Shown here one piece after another: positions 1-11,576 of a stretch of DNA of 64,000 bases. Origin of the DNA: Spiroplasma alleghenense (GTDB lineage: Bacteria > Bacillota_I > Bacilli_A > Mycoplasmatales > Mycoplasmataceae); contig NZ_CP031376.1 in NCBI RefSeq assembly GCF_003363775.1, positions 558,001-622,000 of the forward strand, in the 5' to 3' direction. Under the pieces are notes generated by a model. The model had not been told where the DNA came from and did no database searches. It worked only from the letters and a program-made list of their open reading frames with translations. Within the stretch, counting starts at the first letter, position 1, and each line of letters starts with the position of its first letter. The position numbers and the translations under genes are program-made.

Positions 1-239
1 CAAGTAAAGATGATATTGAAATGTACCGCTTTTTTAAGGACTTTAATATCAAGGTTTTCATGATAGCAACAAAACTGGATAAAGTTAAAAAGAACGACAT
101 TGCTAAAAATGAAAAAAATATTAAACAGTTATTAGAATTTGATAATGAAGATTACTTCATGAAATTTTCAAACAAAGACCGCAAAAATTTGCAAGATATC
201 ACAAGAACAATGAGCGAAATTTTTGGTTTTAATAATTAA
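1..239 (+). CDS. ysxC: Ribosome biogenesis GTP-binding protein YsxC/EngB, C-terminal part
   Basis: The window opens inside this gene; reading starts in frame at base 3 and ends at TAA. About 78 residues are present. The G4 guanine-specificity motif is visible as A-T-K-L-D-K, followed by the Lys-rich helix usual for the end of the TrmE-Era-EngA-YihA GTPase fold. The family helps assemble the large ribosomal subunit in the cytoplasm. The G1-G3 motifs lie upstream of the window, so the assignment rests on G4 and on the overall end of the protein. Confidence 0.75.
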   Translation, partial: SKDDIEMYRFFKDFNIKVFMIATKLDKVKKNDIAKNEKNIKQLLEFDNEDYFMKFSNKDRKNLQDITRTMSEIFGFNN

Positions 240-242
240 AAT

Positions 243-272
243 ATCTATTTAATATCTAGATATTAAATAGAT
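243..272. repeat. Perfect 30-bp palindrome between ysxC and the ATPase gene
   Basis: Two 15-base arms meet with no spacer (left arm ATCTATTTAATATCT). There is no T-run on either side, so it is a poor intrinsic terminator. It ends 17 bp before the TATAAT at 290-295 and so covers the -35 position of the ATPase promoter, which would suit an operator. The function is inferred. Confidence 0.6.
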
Positions 273-289
273 AAAAATATTATTTGTGA

Positions 290-295
290 TATAAT
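290..295 (+). promoter_or_regulatory. -10 box of the P-type ATPase gene
   Basis: TATAAT preceded by TG (TGTGATATAAT), 25 bp before the ATG at 320. No good -35 hexamer is seen; the TG may act as an extended -10. A weak AGTAGG Shine-Dalgarno lies at 304-309. Confidence 0.5.
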
Positions 296-319
296 TTTTT
301 AAAAGTAGGTAATTATTTG

Positions 320-3202
320 ATGAAAGAAAATTGTACTAAAAGTAAAACTGAATTATCCAAAATTTTTAAAACTAATTTAGAAAACGGTTTAGAAGTTGAA
401 GAGGCTGAAAAGCGCCTTTTAGAAAATGGACCTAATGAAATCCCTAAAGGAAAAGTTACCCATTGATTGGTAATCTTTTTAAAAACTTTAATGGAACCGC
501 TGCAATTAATTTTGCTTGCGGCTGCCATTATTTCTGTTTTCACGTCTCTAGTTGCGAGTAACTGAGAAGTTTCAGCAGATAATTTTATCGATTTTATTGT
601 TATTATTTGTATTGTAATAATCGATGGAGTACTTGAAACAGTTCAAGAAGTAAAAGCTAGAAAATCAATGGATTCGCTAAAATCTTTTACCAAGCCAAGA
701 GCTGTTGTTATTCGTTCTGGGCACCAACAAGAAATTGATGCTAGTGATATTGTTGTTGGGGACTTAATTGTTCTGGAAGCTGGTAAATATGTTCCAGCAG
801 ACCTTATAATGATTGAAACAAGCGAGTTAATGGTCGATGAATCTATTTTAAGTGGTGAATCAGTTCCGGTTTTTAAGACAAGTAATCCATTGGAAAAAGA
901 AACTAGTATATTAGGAGATATGAAAAATGCAGCTTTTATGTCAACTTTCACAACGGCTGGTCGCGGTATTGGAATGGTTGTTCGCACAGGATCTCAAACC
1001 GAGATTGGAAAAATTGCTGAGTCAATTAATGAAAATGATGAATCTAAAACTCCTTTAGAAAAAAAATTAATAAAATTCAGTTACTGAATTGCCTTACTAG
1101 CATTTTTAATCGGGATTTTTGTATTCTTAACAATGTTCTTGAAAGGAAATCCTCAGTTCTGACCAAGTTACTTAATGGTTTCGATTACATTAGCAATTGG
1201 GGTAATTCCTGAATGTTTAGCAGCGGTGGTGTCGATTTCTCTGTCATTTTCAACCAAGAGAATGGCTCGCGAGAACGTTATTGTTAAAAAACTTGCCAGT
1301 GTTGAAACTCTAGGAAGTGTAAATGTTATTTGTACTGATAAAACCGGAACACTGACTGTTAACCGCATGACAATTAAAAAAATTATGCACGATAATAAGA
1401 TTCTATCAAGTGAAGAATATCTTAAATTAAAAAAGAATGAACAAAAAAAATTATTTCTACAATCATTGGTTCTACCAAATGATAGTGTTACTGAAGGTAA
1501 GGAAAGAATTGGAGATCCAACTGAATTAGCTTTAGTAGATTTTGCTGAATTAGCAGGAATCGATGAACAAGAAGCGAGAGACAAATGAGAAAGAATTGAT
1601 GAAATTCCTTTTGACTCTGAACGTAAGCTGATGACAACTGTTAATAAAATAGATGGCAAACCAACTACCTTTACAAAAGGAGCGGTTGATGAAATTTTAA
1701 AAGTCTGTGACAGAATTTATATTAATAATGAAATTAGAAAAATTACTCAAGCAGATATTGAAATTATTTTAAAACAGGCAGATGAATTATCTCAGCAGGC
1801 ATTAAGAATCCTTGGTTTTGCTTATCATCAAAATTATAAAAATAGCAATGATAAAAGTAATTTAGAAAAAAAACTTATATATGTTGGTTCAGTTGCAATG
1901 ATTGATCCGGTTCGCCAATCAGCTATTGATGCAGTACGAGAAGCTCATGATGCAGGAATTAATGTAGTAATGATTACTGGAGATCATGCAACAACCGCAT
2001 TGGCAATTGCAAGAGATTTAAATTTAGCATTTTCTGAATATGAAGTAATGTCTTCAGACCGTCTAGAATTAATGTCAGATTTGGAATTATCAAGAATTAT
2101 TACTCAAATTAAAGTTTTTGCTCGAGTTAACCCCGAACATAAGGTTAGAATAGTTAAAGCATTACAGGAAAAAGGGAACATTGTTTCAATGACAGGTGAT
2201 GGAGTTAATGATGCTCCAAGTCTTAGTCGTGCCGACATTGGAGTTGCTATGGGAATTACAGGAACTGATGTTGCTAAGCAAGCCAGTGATGTTATCCTAA
2301 CTGATGATAACTTTAAAACTATTATCAAGGGTGTTGGGGAAGGAAGAAATGTTTACCAAAAAATTCGTCGTGCAATAACTTTTGTAATTAGTGTTAATAT
2401 TGCCAATGTTTTAGCAATATTTATTTTATCTTTAATAAATGATATCTCTCCAGTTGAAGCAACAAACATTTTATGAATTAATTTAATAGTTGAGTCAGTC
2501 TTGGCGATAACAATTGGAATGGGACCAAATGATCAGTCATTAATGAAGATAAAACCAAAGTTGGGTAAAAACAGTTTATTTGAAGGTGTTTGAAAACCGA
2601 TGTTTAAAATTTGTGCGTTTTCAACAGCTGCAGCTATTGCAGGATTCTATATGGGAATGTCTTTTACTCCAAGCGAACTTTATGCAGATAGATATTCAAG
2701 TTGATATGAATTATTAAAATCAACAGATGCAACTTTACAAGAAAGAGTTGCTGTAATGACTTTTGGAAGAACAGCGATGTTCTTAGTAATGACAATAAGC
2801 CCATGTTTTTATGTCAATTTTATTAAATTGAGTAATTGAAAAGTTTCAAAAAAAATTCAATTTAACCCAAATTTACCACTAGTTTTTGCAAGTATTTTCG
2901 CAGCCTGTTTAAATATTATTGTTTTATTTATCCCTGGTCTAAATAGTGTTGTTTTATTATTGAACCCAATTAGCAGTTGAAATAGTAATAATTGATATTT
3001 AATTTTAGCTTCAATTGGAATTGCGATTATCCCTGGAATATTAATTTTATCAACAGATGCGATTGTATTTTTCACTTACCATTGGTTGCCAAAAAGTTGA
3101 GAAAGAAATCGACGTATAGCTACAGAATTTGTTGAGAAGGATAAGATAAAAACAGTTAAAAAAGTAAACTCAGTTGTTGAAAAAGATAAAAAAATTAATT
3201 AA
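320..3202 (+). CDS. Cation-transporting P-type ATPase (calcium-ATPase-like)
   Basis: A 960-residue membrane pump with the full P-type order: N-terminal cation-ATPase domain, actuator with the S-G-E-S motif, phosphorylation site D340 in DKTGTLT, and hinge TGDGVNDAP at about 625-633, followed by C-terminal helices. The M4 motif is I-P-E-C-L-A-A-V-V, nearest the PEGLPAVV of Ca2+ pumps, with Cys in place of Gly. Ten or more in-frame TGA codons sit at Trp positions, many near membrane edges. It should couple ATP hydrolysis to cation export at the plasma membrane. Calcium is the likeliest ion, but the ion is inferred. It is a single gene with its own promoter. Confidence 0.92.
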
Positions 3203-3235
3203 ATTAATTAATTTTGATGTAAAATAAAATTAGTT

Positions 3236-3415
3236 TTAAGAGGAGTATTTTAAGAAATTTATCAGAGAGTTAACGGTCGGTGTGAGTTAATAAATTTTCT
3301 TAAAAGAAGGTTGCTTAATAAATAATATTATAAATAATTAAGTGGACTTGAAAAAGTCAATTTGGATGGTACCGCGGAGAAATTCGTTCCTAAAGAGGGA
3401 TGAATTTTTTTTATT
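3236..3415 (+). promoter_or_regulatory. T-box leader of valS
   Basis: The T-box core TGGTACCGCGG is at 3367-3377, followed by a terminator hairpin with a T-run (3379-3411). Upstream, arms around 3254 and 3292 (AAGAAATTTAT / ATAAATTTTCTT) form a compact stem I with an AGAGAG element and a GGTCGGTG-type apical region. By family knowledge, uncharged tRNA binding favours the antiterminator and switches on the downstream aminoacyl-tRNA synthetase, here valS. I could not place the valine specifier with certainty; a GTT in the AAGGTTGC stretch just after stem I is a candidate. Confidence 0.88.
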
Positions 3416-3431
3416 ATAAAGGAGAAATAAA

Positions 3432-6068
3432 ATGAAGAAATTAAATGATAAATATGATTTTAAATTAGTAGAAAAAGACAAAAACAAATTCTGAATTGAA
3501 AATAAATACTTTGAGGCAAATTTGGATTCTGGTAAAAAGACTTTTTCAATAGTAATGCCTCCACCAAATGTAACTGGTAAATTGCATTTAGGTCATGCTT
3601 GAGATGGAAGTATCCAAGATTTTTTAATTCGCTATAAAAAACTCCACGGTTTTAATACTCTATGAGTTCCAGGAATGGATCATGCCGGAATTGCTACCCA
3701 GGCAAAAGTTGAAGCTCGTCTTCAAGAACAAGGGGTTTCGCGATACGATTTAGGCAGAGAAAAGTTTATCAAACAAGTTTGAGATTGAAAGGAAGAATAC
3801 GCTAGTTTAATTAGAGAACAATGAGGTAAAATGGGTCTTGGATTAGCATATGATAGTGAAAAATTTACTTATTCGCCAGAATTAAATAAAATTGTCAATT
3901 TAGCATTTGTAAAAATGTATGAAGAAAAGTTAATTTACAGAGGGAAAAGAATTATTAATTGAGATCCAAAATTAAAAACTGCTTTAAGCAATATTGAAGT
4001 TATTTATAAAGAAACTCTTGGAGCTATGTATCATTTTAAATATCAATTGGAAGGGGCAAATAATTTTTTAGAAGTTGCTACAACTAGACCTGAAACAATG
4101 TTTGCCGACCAAGCCGTAGTTGTAAATCCTGCAGATAAAAGATATAAAAAATTTGTTGGTAAAAATGTTATTAATCCTGCGAATAACCAATTAATTCCCG
4201 TAATTGCTGATGATTATGTCGAGCTTGATTTTGGAACTGGGGTAATGAAATGTACTCCCGCTCATGATTTAAATGATTTTGAAATCGGTGTGCGTCATAA
4301 TTTGAAAATGCCTTTATGTATGAATGAAGATGGAACTATGAACGAAATGGCTCTTGAATTTTCAGGATTAGATCGTTTTGCTGTTAGAAAAAAATTAGTT
4401 GATAAATTAAAAAAAACAAACCAATTAATAAAGATTATGGAAATTAACCACCAGGTTGGTTACTCAGAAAGAAGTGAAGTAGTGGTTGAACCATTTTTAT
4501 CAAATCAATGATTTGTAAATATGAAACCGCTTGCTCAATCGGTGCTTGAGTTACAAAATGGACCAGAGGCTATCAATTTTTTTCCAAATCGATTTGAAAA
4601 AACTTTGAACACATGAATGACGGATACTTTGGACTGAACTATTTCACGTCAAATTTGATGAGGACACCAAATTCCAGCCTGATATCATAATCAAACAAAA
4701 GAAATTTATGTGGGAATGGAACCGCCCAAAGATTTAGAAAATTGAGTCCAAGAAGAGGATGTTCTAGACACTTGATTTTCATCAGCATTATGACCTTTTG
4801 CTGCTATGGATTGAACAGAGAAAAATCCTTCAAAATTATTTCAAAATTTTTTCCCAATACAAACTTTAGTTACTGGATATGATATTATCTTTTTTTGAGT
4901 AGCTCGAATGATTTTTCAAACAAAAAATATTGTTAAGAAAAAACCGTTTAATGATGTTTTAATACATGGTCTTATCAGAGATGAAAATGGAAAAAAAATG
5001 TCAAAGTCACTGGGAAATGGGATTGATCCTATGAATGTTATTGAAGAATTTGGAGCTGATAGTTTGAGATTTTTCTTACTTACAAATTCTTCTCCGGGAG
5101 CTGATTTAAGATTTTCAACCGAGAAAATTAAATCAAGTTGAAATTTTATTAATAAACTTTGAAATGCTTCAAGATTTGTTGAATTAAGTAAAAGTAAGTT
5201 TTCAAAAATTAGTCTTTCAATTGATGATGTTGAAAAAAATAATGATTTTGAAAATAATTTAAATAAGTGAATTTTGGCAGAGTTAATTAAAGTCGAGTCA
5301 GAAGTTGAAAAACATGTAAGTAATTATGACTTTAATTTAGCTGGAAGAGAAATTTATGATTTTGTTTGAAATACTTATTGTTCTTGATTTATAGAGCTTT
5401 CTAAAGCTAATTTGGAAAATGAAAAAGTAAGTGAGTTATCAGTAGTAACTTTGATATTCGTGCTTAAAAAAATATTGATTATGTTACATCCTTTTATACC
5501 TTTTGTGACAGAAGAAATTTATCAATCTCTAGACTTAAAAAAATCAATTTTAGAAGAAGAATGAATTCAGGTGAAAACAAAATATTCTGATATTTATTTA
5601 AGTTATGTAATAGAAATTATTTCATCTATCAGAGAATTTAGGTTAAAAAATAATTTGAAAAAATCTATCCCACTAAAATTATCTTTGACAAAGTTTAAAG
5701 ATAAAAAAGTTGAAAAGGATTTAATTAATAATAACTCAGAAATAAATTCAATCTTAAATAAAATGATCAATTCACAAATAGAATTAGTTAAAAATAATCA
5801 AGCAAATAAAACGGTTATACCTCAATCAGAATTTGTGATAGAAATTGAAAATGAAAACGTTTTTGATGTAGAAACTCTTAAAAAAGATTTGAAAAATAAT
5901 CTGGATAGAATTTCAAGGGAAATCCAAAGATCTAAGCAAATACTTAATAATGAAAGTTTTCTTTCGAAGGCTAGTCCGGATAAAATCAAAATTGAAAAAG
6001 AAAAATATGAAAATTATCTAAAACAATTTGAAAATATAAAATCAGAAATAGATAACTACAAAAAATAG
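3432..6068 (+). CDS. valS: Valyl-tRNA synthetase
   Basis: An 878-residue class I synthetase that charges tRNA-Val in the cytoplasm. HLGH (the HIGH signature) is at residues 52-55 and KMSKS at 522-526. The CP1 editing domain is recognisable by T-R-P-E-T-M-F and by [12 protein letters not shown]. The C-terminal 160 residues are Lys-rich and end in a coiled-coil arm typical of ValRS. The start has GGAG eleven bases upstream and directly follows the T-box leader. Trp is encoded almost entirely by TGA. Confidence 0.97.
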
Positions 6069-6084
6069 TAGTTATCTTTTTTTT
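6050..6084 (+). terminator. Intrinsic terminator of valS
   Basis: AGATAACTAC pairs with GTAGTTATCT and a run of eight T follows. The valS stop codon lies in the loop. Confidence 0.85.
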
Positions 6085-6107
6085 ATGCGAATTATGTTAG
6101 GGGACAC

Positions 6108-6656
6108 ATGAACAAAAAAACGATTTTAGCTATATTTATTATTATTCTAATATCAGTAACCGGAGCATTAATTTATAACTTTCAAAATAAAAGTAGAGAA
6201 TCTTACAATGTAATTTCAAACGATAATGATAAAAAAGTATATTTAAATTTTAAAATGCTGTATAAATTTCCATTAGTAAATGAAATAGACCTTCCAGAAA
6301 AAGTTTTAATAATAGAAGAAGGCAAAACTATAGACGAAATTATTAAAGAAGAAAATATCAATTTAAATTTTTTTCAAAAAATAAATACCCAAAAGCTTAA
6401 CAAGTCCATTACCGAAAGCGAAACAGTTGAACTTATACCAAAAATACAATTTATTGCAAAGAAAAGCCATCTTGAAGCAGACAGAAATGATTTTATTGAA
6501 AATGGTATATCACCAGAATTGGCAAATCAAAGCTGTCTAATGCTAAAGAATAAAACCCTAAAGACTTCAGAAATAATGATAAAACTTAAAAAAAGTTACA
6601 AAACTGCAGAGGAGAAGAAATTCTTTGAAAGATTTATTCTTGAAGTTTACACCTAG
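6108..6656 (+). CDS. ComEA-like membrane-anchored protein
   Basis: 182 residues. A hydrophobic N-terminal anchor (about 5-23) is followed by an external domain. Residues about 65-120 look like the SLBB segment of ComEA: E-G-K-T-I-D-E-I-I-K, then L-N-F-F-Q-K-I-N. The last 60 residues are helical, in the place of ComEA's helix-hairpin-helix, but the GIG hairpins are not recognisable. It overlaps comEC by 32 bases, matching the comEA-comEC order of Bacillus. In that family ComEA binds DNA outside the membrane and hands it to ComEC. The assignment rests mainly on position and architecture. Confidence 0.5.
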   Translation: MNKKTILAIFIIILISVTGALIYNFQNKSRESYNVISNDNDKKVYLNFKMLYKFPLVNEIDLPEKVLIIEEGKTIDEIIKEENINLNFFQKINTQKLNKSITESETVELIPKIQFIAKKSHLEADRNDFIENGISPELANQSCLMLKNKTLKTSEIMIKLKKSYKTAEEKKFFERFILEVYT

Positions 6657-8688
6657 AATAAATTTTAATTTAGTTTTTTTTGCACTAGCAATTTTCATAA
6701 TGATGGGAATAGTTTTAAAAATAAATGTAATCATGATAACAGGGGGAATAGCTTTTTTGTTAATGGTTTTTTATTTAGTTAAAAAAAATTTTAGATATTT
6801 ATTAATAATATTAATTCTTTTGATTTCTGTTTTTTTAAGTTTTTTTGTAAACCAAGAATATAAAATGGCAAATAACTCTTTAAGTTTCACTGTTTTCAAT
6901 GTTAGTAAAAATTATTCAATTTTGTCCAATGGAGGTAAAAAGTTTTTATTTAAAGAATTTGAAAACGAGAAACAAATTGGTCAAACTTATAAAATGAAAT
7001 GTGAATGTAATAAAATTGCAAATAAAAATAATATTTATCAATTTAACTTTCAAAAACTCATGCTGTCTAAAAATGTAATTTATGAACTGAAAAACTGTCA
7101 AAATCAAAAATTTATTTCTGACAATTTTCAGACTAAACTAAATGCAAAAAAACAAATAAATTCAGACTGAATGAAGTCAATTAATAATTTGGAGGAAAAC
7201 GATTTAACAATTTCTTTTAAAAATTTGGGTATAAGTTTTTTATTGAACTCCAATGGTTATTTGGTTTTAACTGGTTATTATTTTCTTGATAAAATATTTA
7301 GGCGATGAAAAAAATATCACAAAATCAAAATAATCTTATATTTGCCATTGTTATTTAACTTAGTATTATTAAATTTTTCAGTTGAAATATCAAGAATTCT
7401 TTTAATACTTTTTATTAATTATTTTTCCAGAATTTGAAAATTAAAATTTGGTTACTGAAATAAACACGTTTTAATTTGGTCTATTTTACTTTGCATCAGC
7501 CCAAATTGATTTTTATCAACAGGATTTATTTACAGTTTAGTTATTTCATTTTTTAATCAATTTTATTTAAAAATGAATTGTAAAAAAAATGTGATTAAAA
7601 ACTTAATTAATTGAAGTTTAACTATAATTCCATTGCAAATAATGTTTAATTACAATATTTTGTTTCTATTAGTTTTAAATCAATTTTTTTGACAACCATT
7701 GTTAAGTGTGATGTATTTATTTACACTATATACAAATTTAATTCCGGGAATGGGAGTTATTTATAATATTTTTTTTAGCATAAGTCTTAGTTTGGCAAAG
7801 ATAGGGGAACTAGTAAATTTGAGTTGAAACATTGGTCATATCGAAAGTTTTTACTACGTTATTTACTACCTAATTTATTATATTATTTGTAAAAATAGCT
7901 TACGCTTTAGATCCAATCGAGTATTAATGACTATTTTAATTGCTTTTTCCATATTTGCTTGCAACATAAATAACGCCAAAAATAACTATAACTTTATTGC
8001 AATGATAAATGTTGGCAATGGAAATAGTTTCTTGTTACACGAGCAGGGTGGTAAAAATATTTTCTTTGATATTGGTTCGGGAATTGGTAAGTCTAAAAAT
8101 ACTGACAGTGATTTTTTGAAATACTATGGATTGAATGTCATAGAGGCGGTATTTATATCTCATACAGACCAAGATCATAATAATAATATAGATCAAGTTT
8201 CTAGAAACACTATAATTAAAAATATTTATAAAAATGACTTTTATTTTAGAAAAATGATTGTTAATGATATTAGTATTCAAAATTTTGAGTATTACAATGA
8301 GAAAGACCCCAATGATAGTTCGCAAGTCTTGCTTTTAAACTGAAGAAATAAAAGAATGCTTTTCACCGGGGATTTACCAAAGAGGATAGAATCTCAGCTA
8401 GTAGCTGATAAAGAATTTTATAGTTTATTTTTAAATCGCGGGCTCGACTTTTTGCAAGTTCCACATCATGGTAGTAAAACTTCTTCCTCAAGAGAATTTA
8501 TTAATTTGATTAAACCTAAAATATGCTTTATTTCTGGAGAAAATAAGGGCAGACTCCACTTCCCTGATCCCATAACATTGAATACATTACAACAAAGTGG
8601 CTGCATCACTTATGCAACATTAGGTATAAACACTTATAAATATTTGCCATTTACAAATAAGAAATCTGATATTGAAATTATTAATTAA
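6625..8688 (+). CDS. comEC: DNA internalization-related competence protein ComEC/Rec2
   Basis: 687 residues. The N-terminal two-thirds is very hydrophobic with about ten membrane segments (ComEC/Rec2 core). The C-terminal third is a metallo-beta-lactamase-like domain: S-H-T-D-Q-D-H at 512-518, F-T-G-D at 580-583 and P-H-H-G-S at 613-617. The usual D-x-D-H-x-G-G ends in Asn rather than Gly. Start is TTG at 6625 with AGAGGAG ten bases upstream, inside the preceding gene. The family forms the channel for single-stranded DNA during uptake. At least eight in-frame TGA codons are read as Trp. Confidence 0.88.
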
Positions 8689-8716
8689 AAAAGACAAGCC
8701 TTAACTTGTCTTTTTT
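8687..8716. terminator. Bidirectional terminator between comEC and rpsT
   Basis: GACAAG pairs with CTTGTC, flanked by A6 and T6, so it works in both directions for these convergent genes. Confidence 0.85.
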
Positions 8717-8725
8717 ATAATATTT

Positions 8726-8971
8726 TTAAGCACTCATTAATCGAGATTTTTCGCGAGCTGCTTTGTTAGCTTTAAAAATACCTTTTGTAACACCTTTATC
8801 AACCAAACTTACAGCTTCGTTAACTAGTTTGTCTTTATCTGCACTATTTGCTTTTTTTGCAACTAGCGCCTTTTTTATAGCGGTTTTAACAGATGATTTA
8901 AAGCTTTTATTTGCTAATCTGCTTTTTTCGTTTGTTAAAATACGCTTCTCTTGTGATTTAATATTTGCCAT
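8726..8971 (-). CDS. rpsT: 30S ribosomal protein S20
   Basis: 81 residues, very basic. It starts M-A-N-I-K-S-Q-E-K-R-I and keeps the S20 pattern of N-E-K-S-R-L-A-N-K-S-F-K-S then L-V-D-K-G-V-T-K-G-I. S20 binds 16S rRNA early in 30S assembly. AGGAG lies ten bases before the ATG. It stands between comEC and holA, as in Bacillus, where comEC, holA and rpsT are neighbours. Confidence 0.97.
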   Translation of the reverse strand: MANIKSQEKRILTNEKSRLANKSFKSSVKTAIKKALVAKKANSADKDKLVNEAVSLVDKGVTKGIFKANKAAREKSRLMSA

Positions 8972-9007
8972 TTTTTCAACTCCTTTTAAAGTTCACACAC
9001 ATAAGTA

Positions 9008-9013
9008 ATTATA
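9008..9013 (-). promoter_or_regulatory. -10 box of rpsT
   Basis: Read on the minus strand, GCTATAATTAC lies 37 bp before the rpsT start. No convincing -35 hexamer is seen. Confidence 0.5.
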
Positions 9014-9090
9014 GCAAAAAAACCATTTTTTTTTGAATAATTTTCGCATTTTTTATCAAATTATGTTTAAATCATAAAAGTAGGTGTTTT

Positions 9091-10044
9091 ATGTATTTAA
9101 TTTTAGGTAATGATGAATTTTTGATTCGTAAGGAACTTCAAAAAAATATAAAGAAACTTTCTCATAATAGTGAATATGAAAGAGTGAACTTCGATTTAAT
9201 AAATGACGATTTTAATGATTTAGTTAATGAATTATACACATTTGGTATGTTCTCGGAAAGAAAGATAATTGTTATTGAAGAAGCCTGATTTTTAACCGAA
9301 AAAAAAGTTGCTTTAAATAAGACTTTTGAATTAGAAAAATTAAAAAAATATCTAGAAAACCCAAATCCAAACAACGAAATATTTTTCCTATTAAACAATG
9401 ATAAAATTAGCAAAAAATTAGTAATTTCCAAATTTTTTGAATCAAATTCTGAGATAATTACAGTTCCAAGTTTAAACAAAGAAAGTGCATATAAATTAAT
9501 AACTAAAAAACTTAGTAGCGAGGGTATCGAGTTTGACAAGGATGCTATCGAGTATTTGCTTGAAAAAGTCCCTCTAGAGTCTAGGATAATAATTAATGAA
9601 ATCAATAAATTAGTTAATTTATCAGAAAAAGTTACAAAAAAACAAATTCAAAATATTGTTTCAAAATATATTTTTTATGATATTTTTGAAATCAGCAATT
9701 ATTTTTTAAACGGAAATATTGATAAATTTTTGATTAACTATAAAAAATATCGTAGCCAAAATAAAGATTTCTTTTCATTTATTAGTTTAATAATTAGTTC
9801 TTTAATATTAATGAGAAATGCTATTATATTGAAAAATAAAAATTTTAATAATTTAGAAATTGCCGAAAGACTGGAAGTAAATCCTTACCGAATTTCTAAA
9901 ATTTTAGAAATTAATTATAGAAATTTCAAACAAATTAATGATAAAATAAAGGAAATGTATGGTTTAATTTCAAACATTTTCGAAGGAAACTACGATGATC
10001 AAGTTATTTCTGAGCTATTTTTTATAAAAACATTGCTAATATAG
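9091..10044 (+). CDS. holA: DNA polymerase III delta subunit
   Basis: 317 residues. The start M-Y-L-I-L-G-N-D-E-F-L-I-R is typical of HolA (Y-x-x-x-G-x-[DE]-x-[FL]), followed by the family's AAA+-like fold without a working Walker A. The third domain includes L-E-K-V-P-L-E-S-R-I-I-I-N-E-I-N-K-L, the L-x-x-E-I-x-K-L motif of the clamp-loader delta subunit. It opens the beta clamp. The neighbours rpsT and comEC match the Bacillus order. Confidence 0.88.
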
Positions 10045-10060
10045 GGTGGGGGAAATCTTG

Positions 10061-11494
10061 ATGGAAGCAAAACAAAAACAATATGAAGATATTTTGAATA
10101 TTTTAAATAATATTGTTCATGATGAAAAACTTCGTACAAATCTTTTCTCAGATGAAAAGTTTAGAGATTTATTTGTTAGTCAAGTTAACAATTTGTTAAG
10201 TTTAGAAATAGATAATAATTTAACTTTTTCAGATAAAAAGTGAGCTGCTATATTTGGTAAATCTTTAGTAAATATAACTAAGCAAAAAATAAAATTCTCA
10301 AAAATTGATAATAACACAGAAGATAACATTTTTGCTGATTACACAATGCTTGCAAATTTCGTAACTAAAGAATTTAACTTTGAAAAAGAAGAATTATTAA
10401 AAATCAATGAAATAACCGAAGAGGGGATAAAAGATAATTCTTCAGTCACACCAGAAATGAAAAAAAATTTTTTAACAGATGATAAAGTAAATCCTGATAT
10501 TGAAATCGTTGATAAAGATAAGGAGATTCCTAATACCAAAAATAGTGAAGGTTTTAATAATAATCCTCAAGGTTTAGTTGCTCCTCCATTACATCCAAGA
10601 CAAGATCCGCGTTTTTACCCTTATAAAACCAAACCCCCAGGAATAAGAATAGCCAAGTACATGATTGGAGCATCATTGTTGTTACTTACAAGTATTTTGC
10701 TTATATTTTTTATTTTAGGAATATCGCGTAGATATAACTTCGGTATTGACAATAACGATATTTCTGGTTTATTTAATGGTTTTCATGTTTGGAATCCTGA
10801 AGATAAACTCTACAACAAGTTTATAGTTGCTGGTGGTAATGTTAATTTGAGTAATTTGAATATAATTTCATCTCCATTTGGTGATGCTCAATTAATTAAT
10901 CCTGGATTTTGGATTTATGCTATTGCTGGATTTTGTATTTATAGGGGTTTAAAGTTTTTTAGTACTTCAAGAAATAGAGTTGAAGAATATACTTACGGAT
11001 TGGGAAATGCTGTATTTGTTTGGATTATAGTAGTGATGTTTATTGCGATGTATTCTCAATACTTATCAGAAGATTGAATAAAGAATTCCTATAAAAATCA
11101 TATAAAAATAAACTTTTTCAACGAATCAGAGGGAGCGCTAAAAATATATCCCCTTGAAAAATTTAATTCAGATTTCGAAGTTTTTTGAAAAGATTTTAAT
11201 AGCAAATCGATTTTTTTACCAATGAGAATTTTAGCAATTATATCTACAACAATTTCTTCTTTTGTTGCTTTATTATCAATAATGCTGATAGCTATAAATC
11301 CCAAAGGTGATTTGGAAAAATTAAAACTAGCTGACATGGAATATCAAAAAATGCTTTCAGAATTAATGCAAGGTAGAAAATATGAAATGTCAAGTTCTCT
11401 TTACGAAAAAGATGATTTTGTACCAAAACCTTTCTTTAAGAAAAAAGAATTAAATAAAAATAAATCTGATAAAGATAATGAAGAAAAAAAATAA
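10061..11494 (+). CDS. Unknown membrane protein with cytosolic acidic N-terminal half
   Basis: 477 residues, family not recognised. ATG at 10061 is preceded by a GGGGGA Shine-Dalgarno seven bases away; an in-frame GTG at 10046 is less likely. Residues 1-185 are soluble, acidic and end in a Pro-rich linker (V-A-P-P-L-H-P-R-Q-D-P-R). Four membrane segments follow at about 200-225, 285-305, 325-345 and 390-410, then a charged Lys/Glu tail. It uses both TGG and TGA for Trp. It begins 16 bases after holA and is probably cotranscribed with it. Confidence 0.7.
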
Positions 11495-11548
11495 ATATTT
11501 ATGATTAGGTCTAGTTAATTTTTAATGGATCATAAATATTTTTTTTAT
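11493..11548 (+). terminator. Terminator after the holA-linked membrane gene
   Basis: AAATATTTATGAT pairs with ATCATAAATATTT across a 23-base loop, and a T-run follows. Confidence 0.65.
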
Positions 11549-11576
11549 TTTAAAATAAGAATGGTGGTTTATCAAA

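Noticed and set aside
1168-1659. Minus-strand open frame of 163 residues inside the ATPase gene
   Set aside because: Antisense shadow of a well-conserved gene, with no ribosome site and no family.
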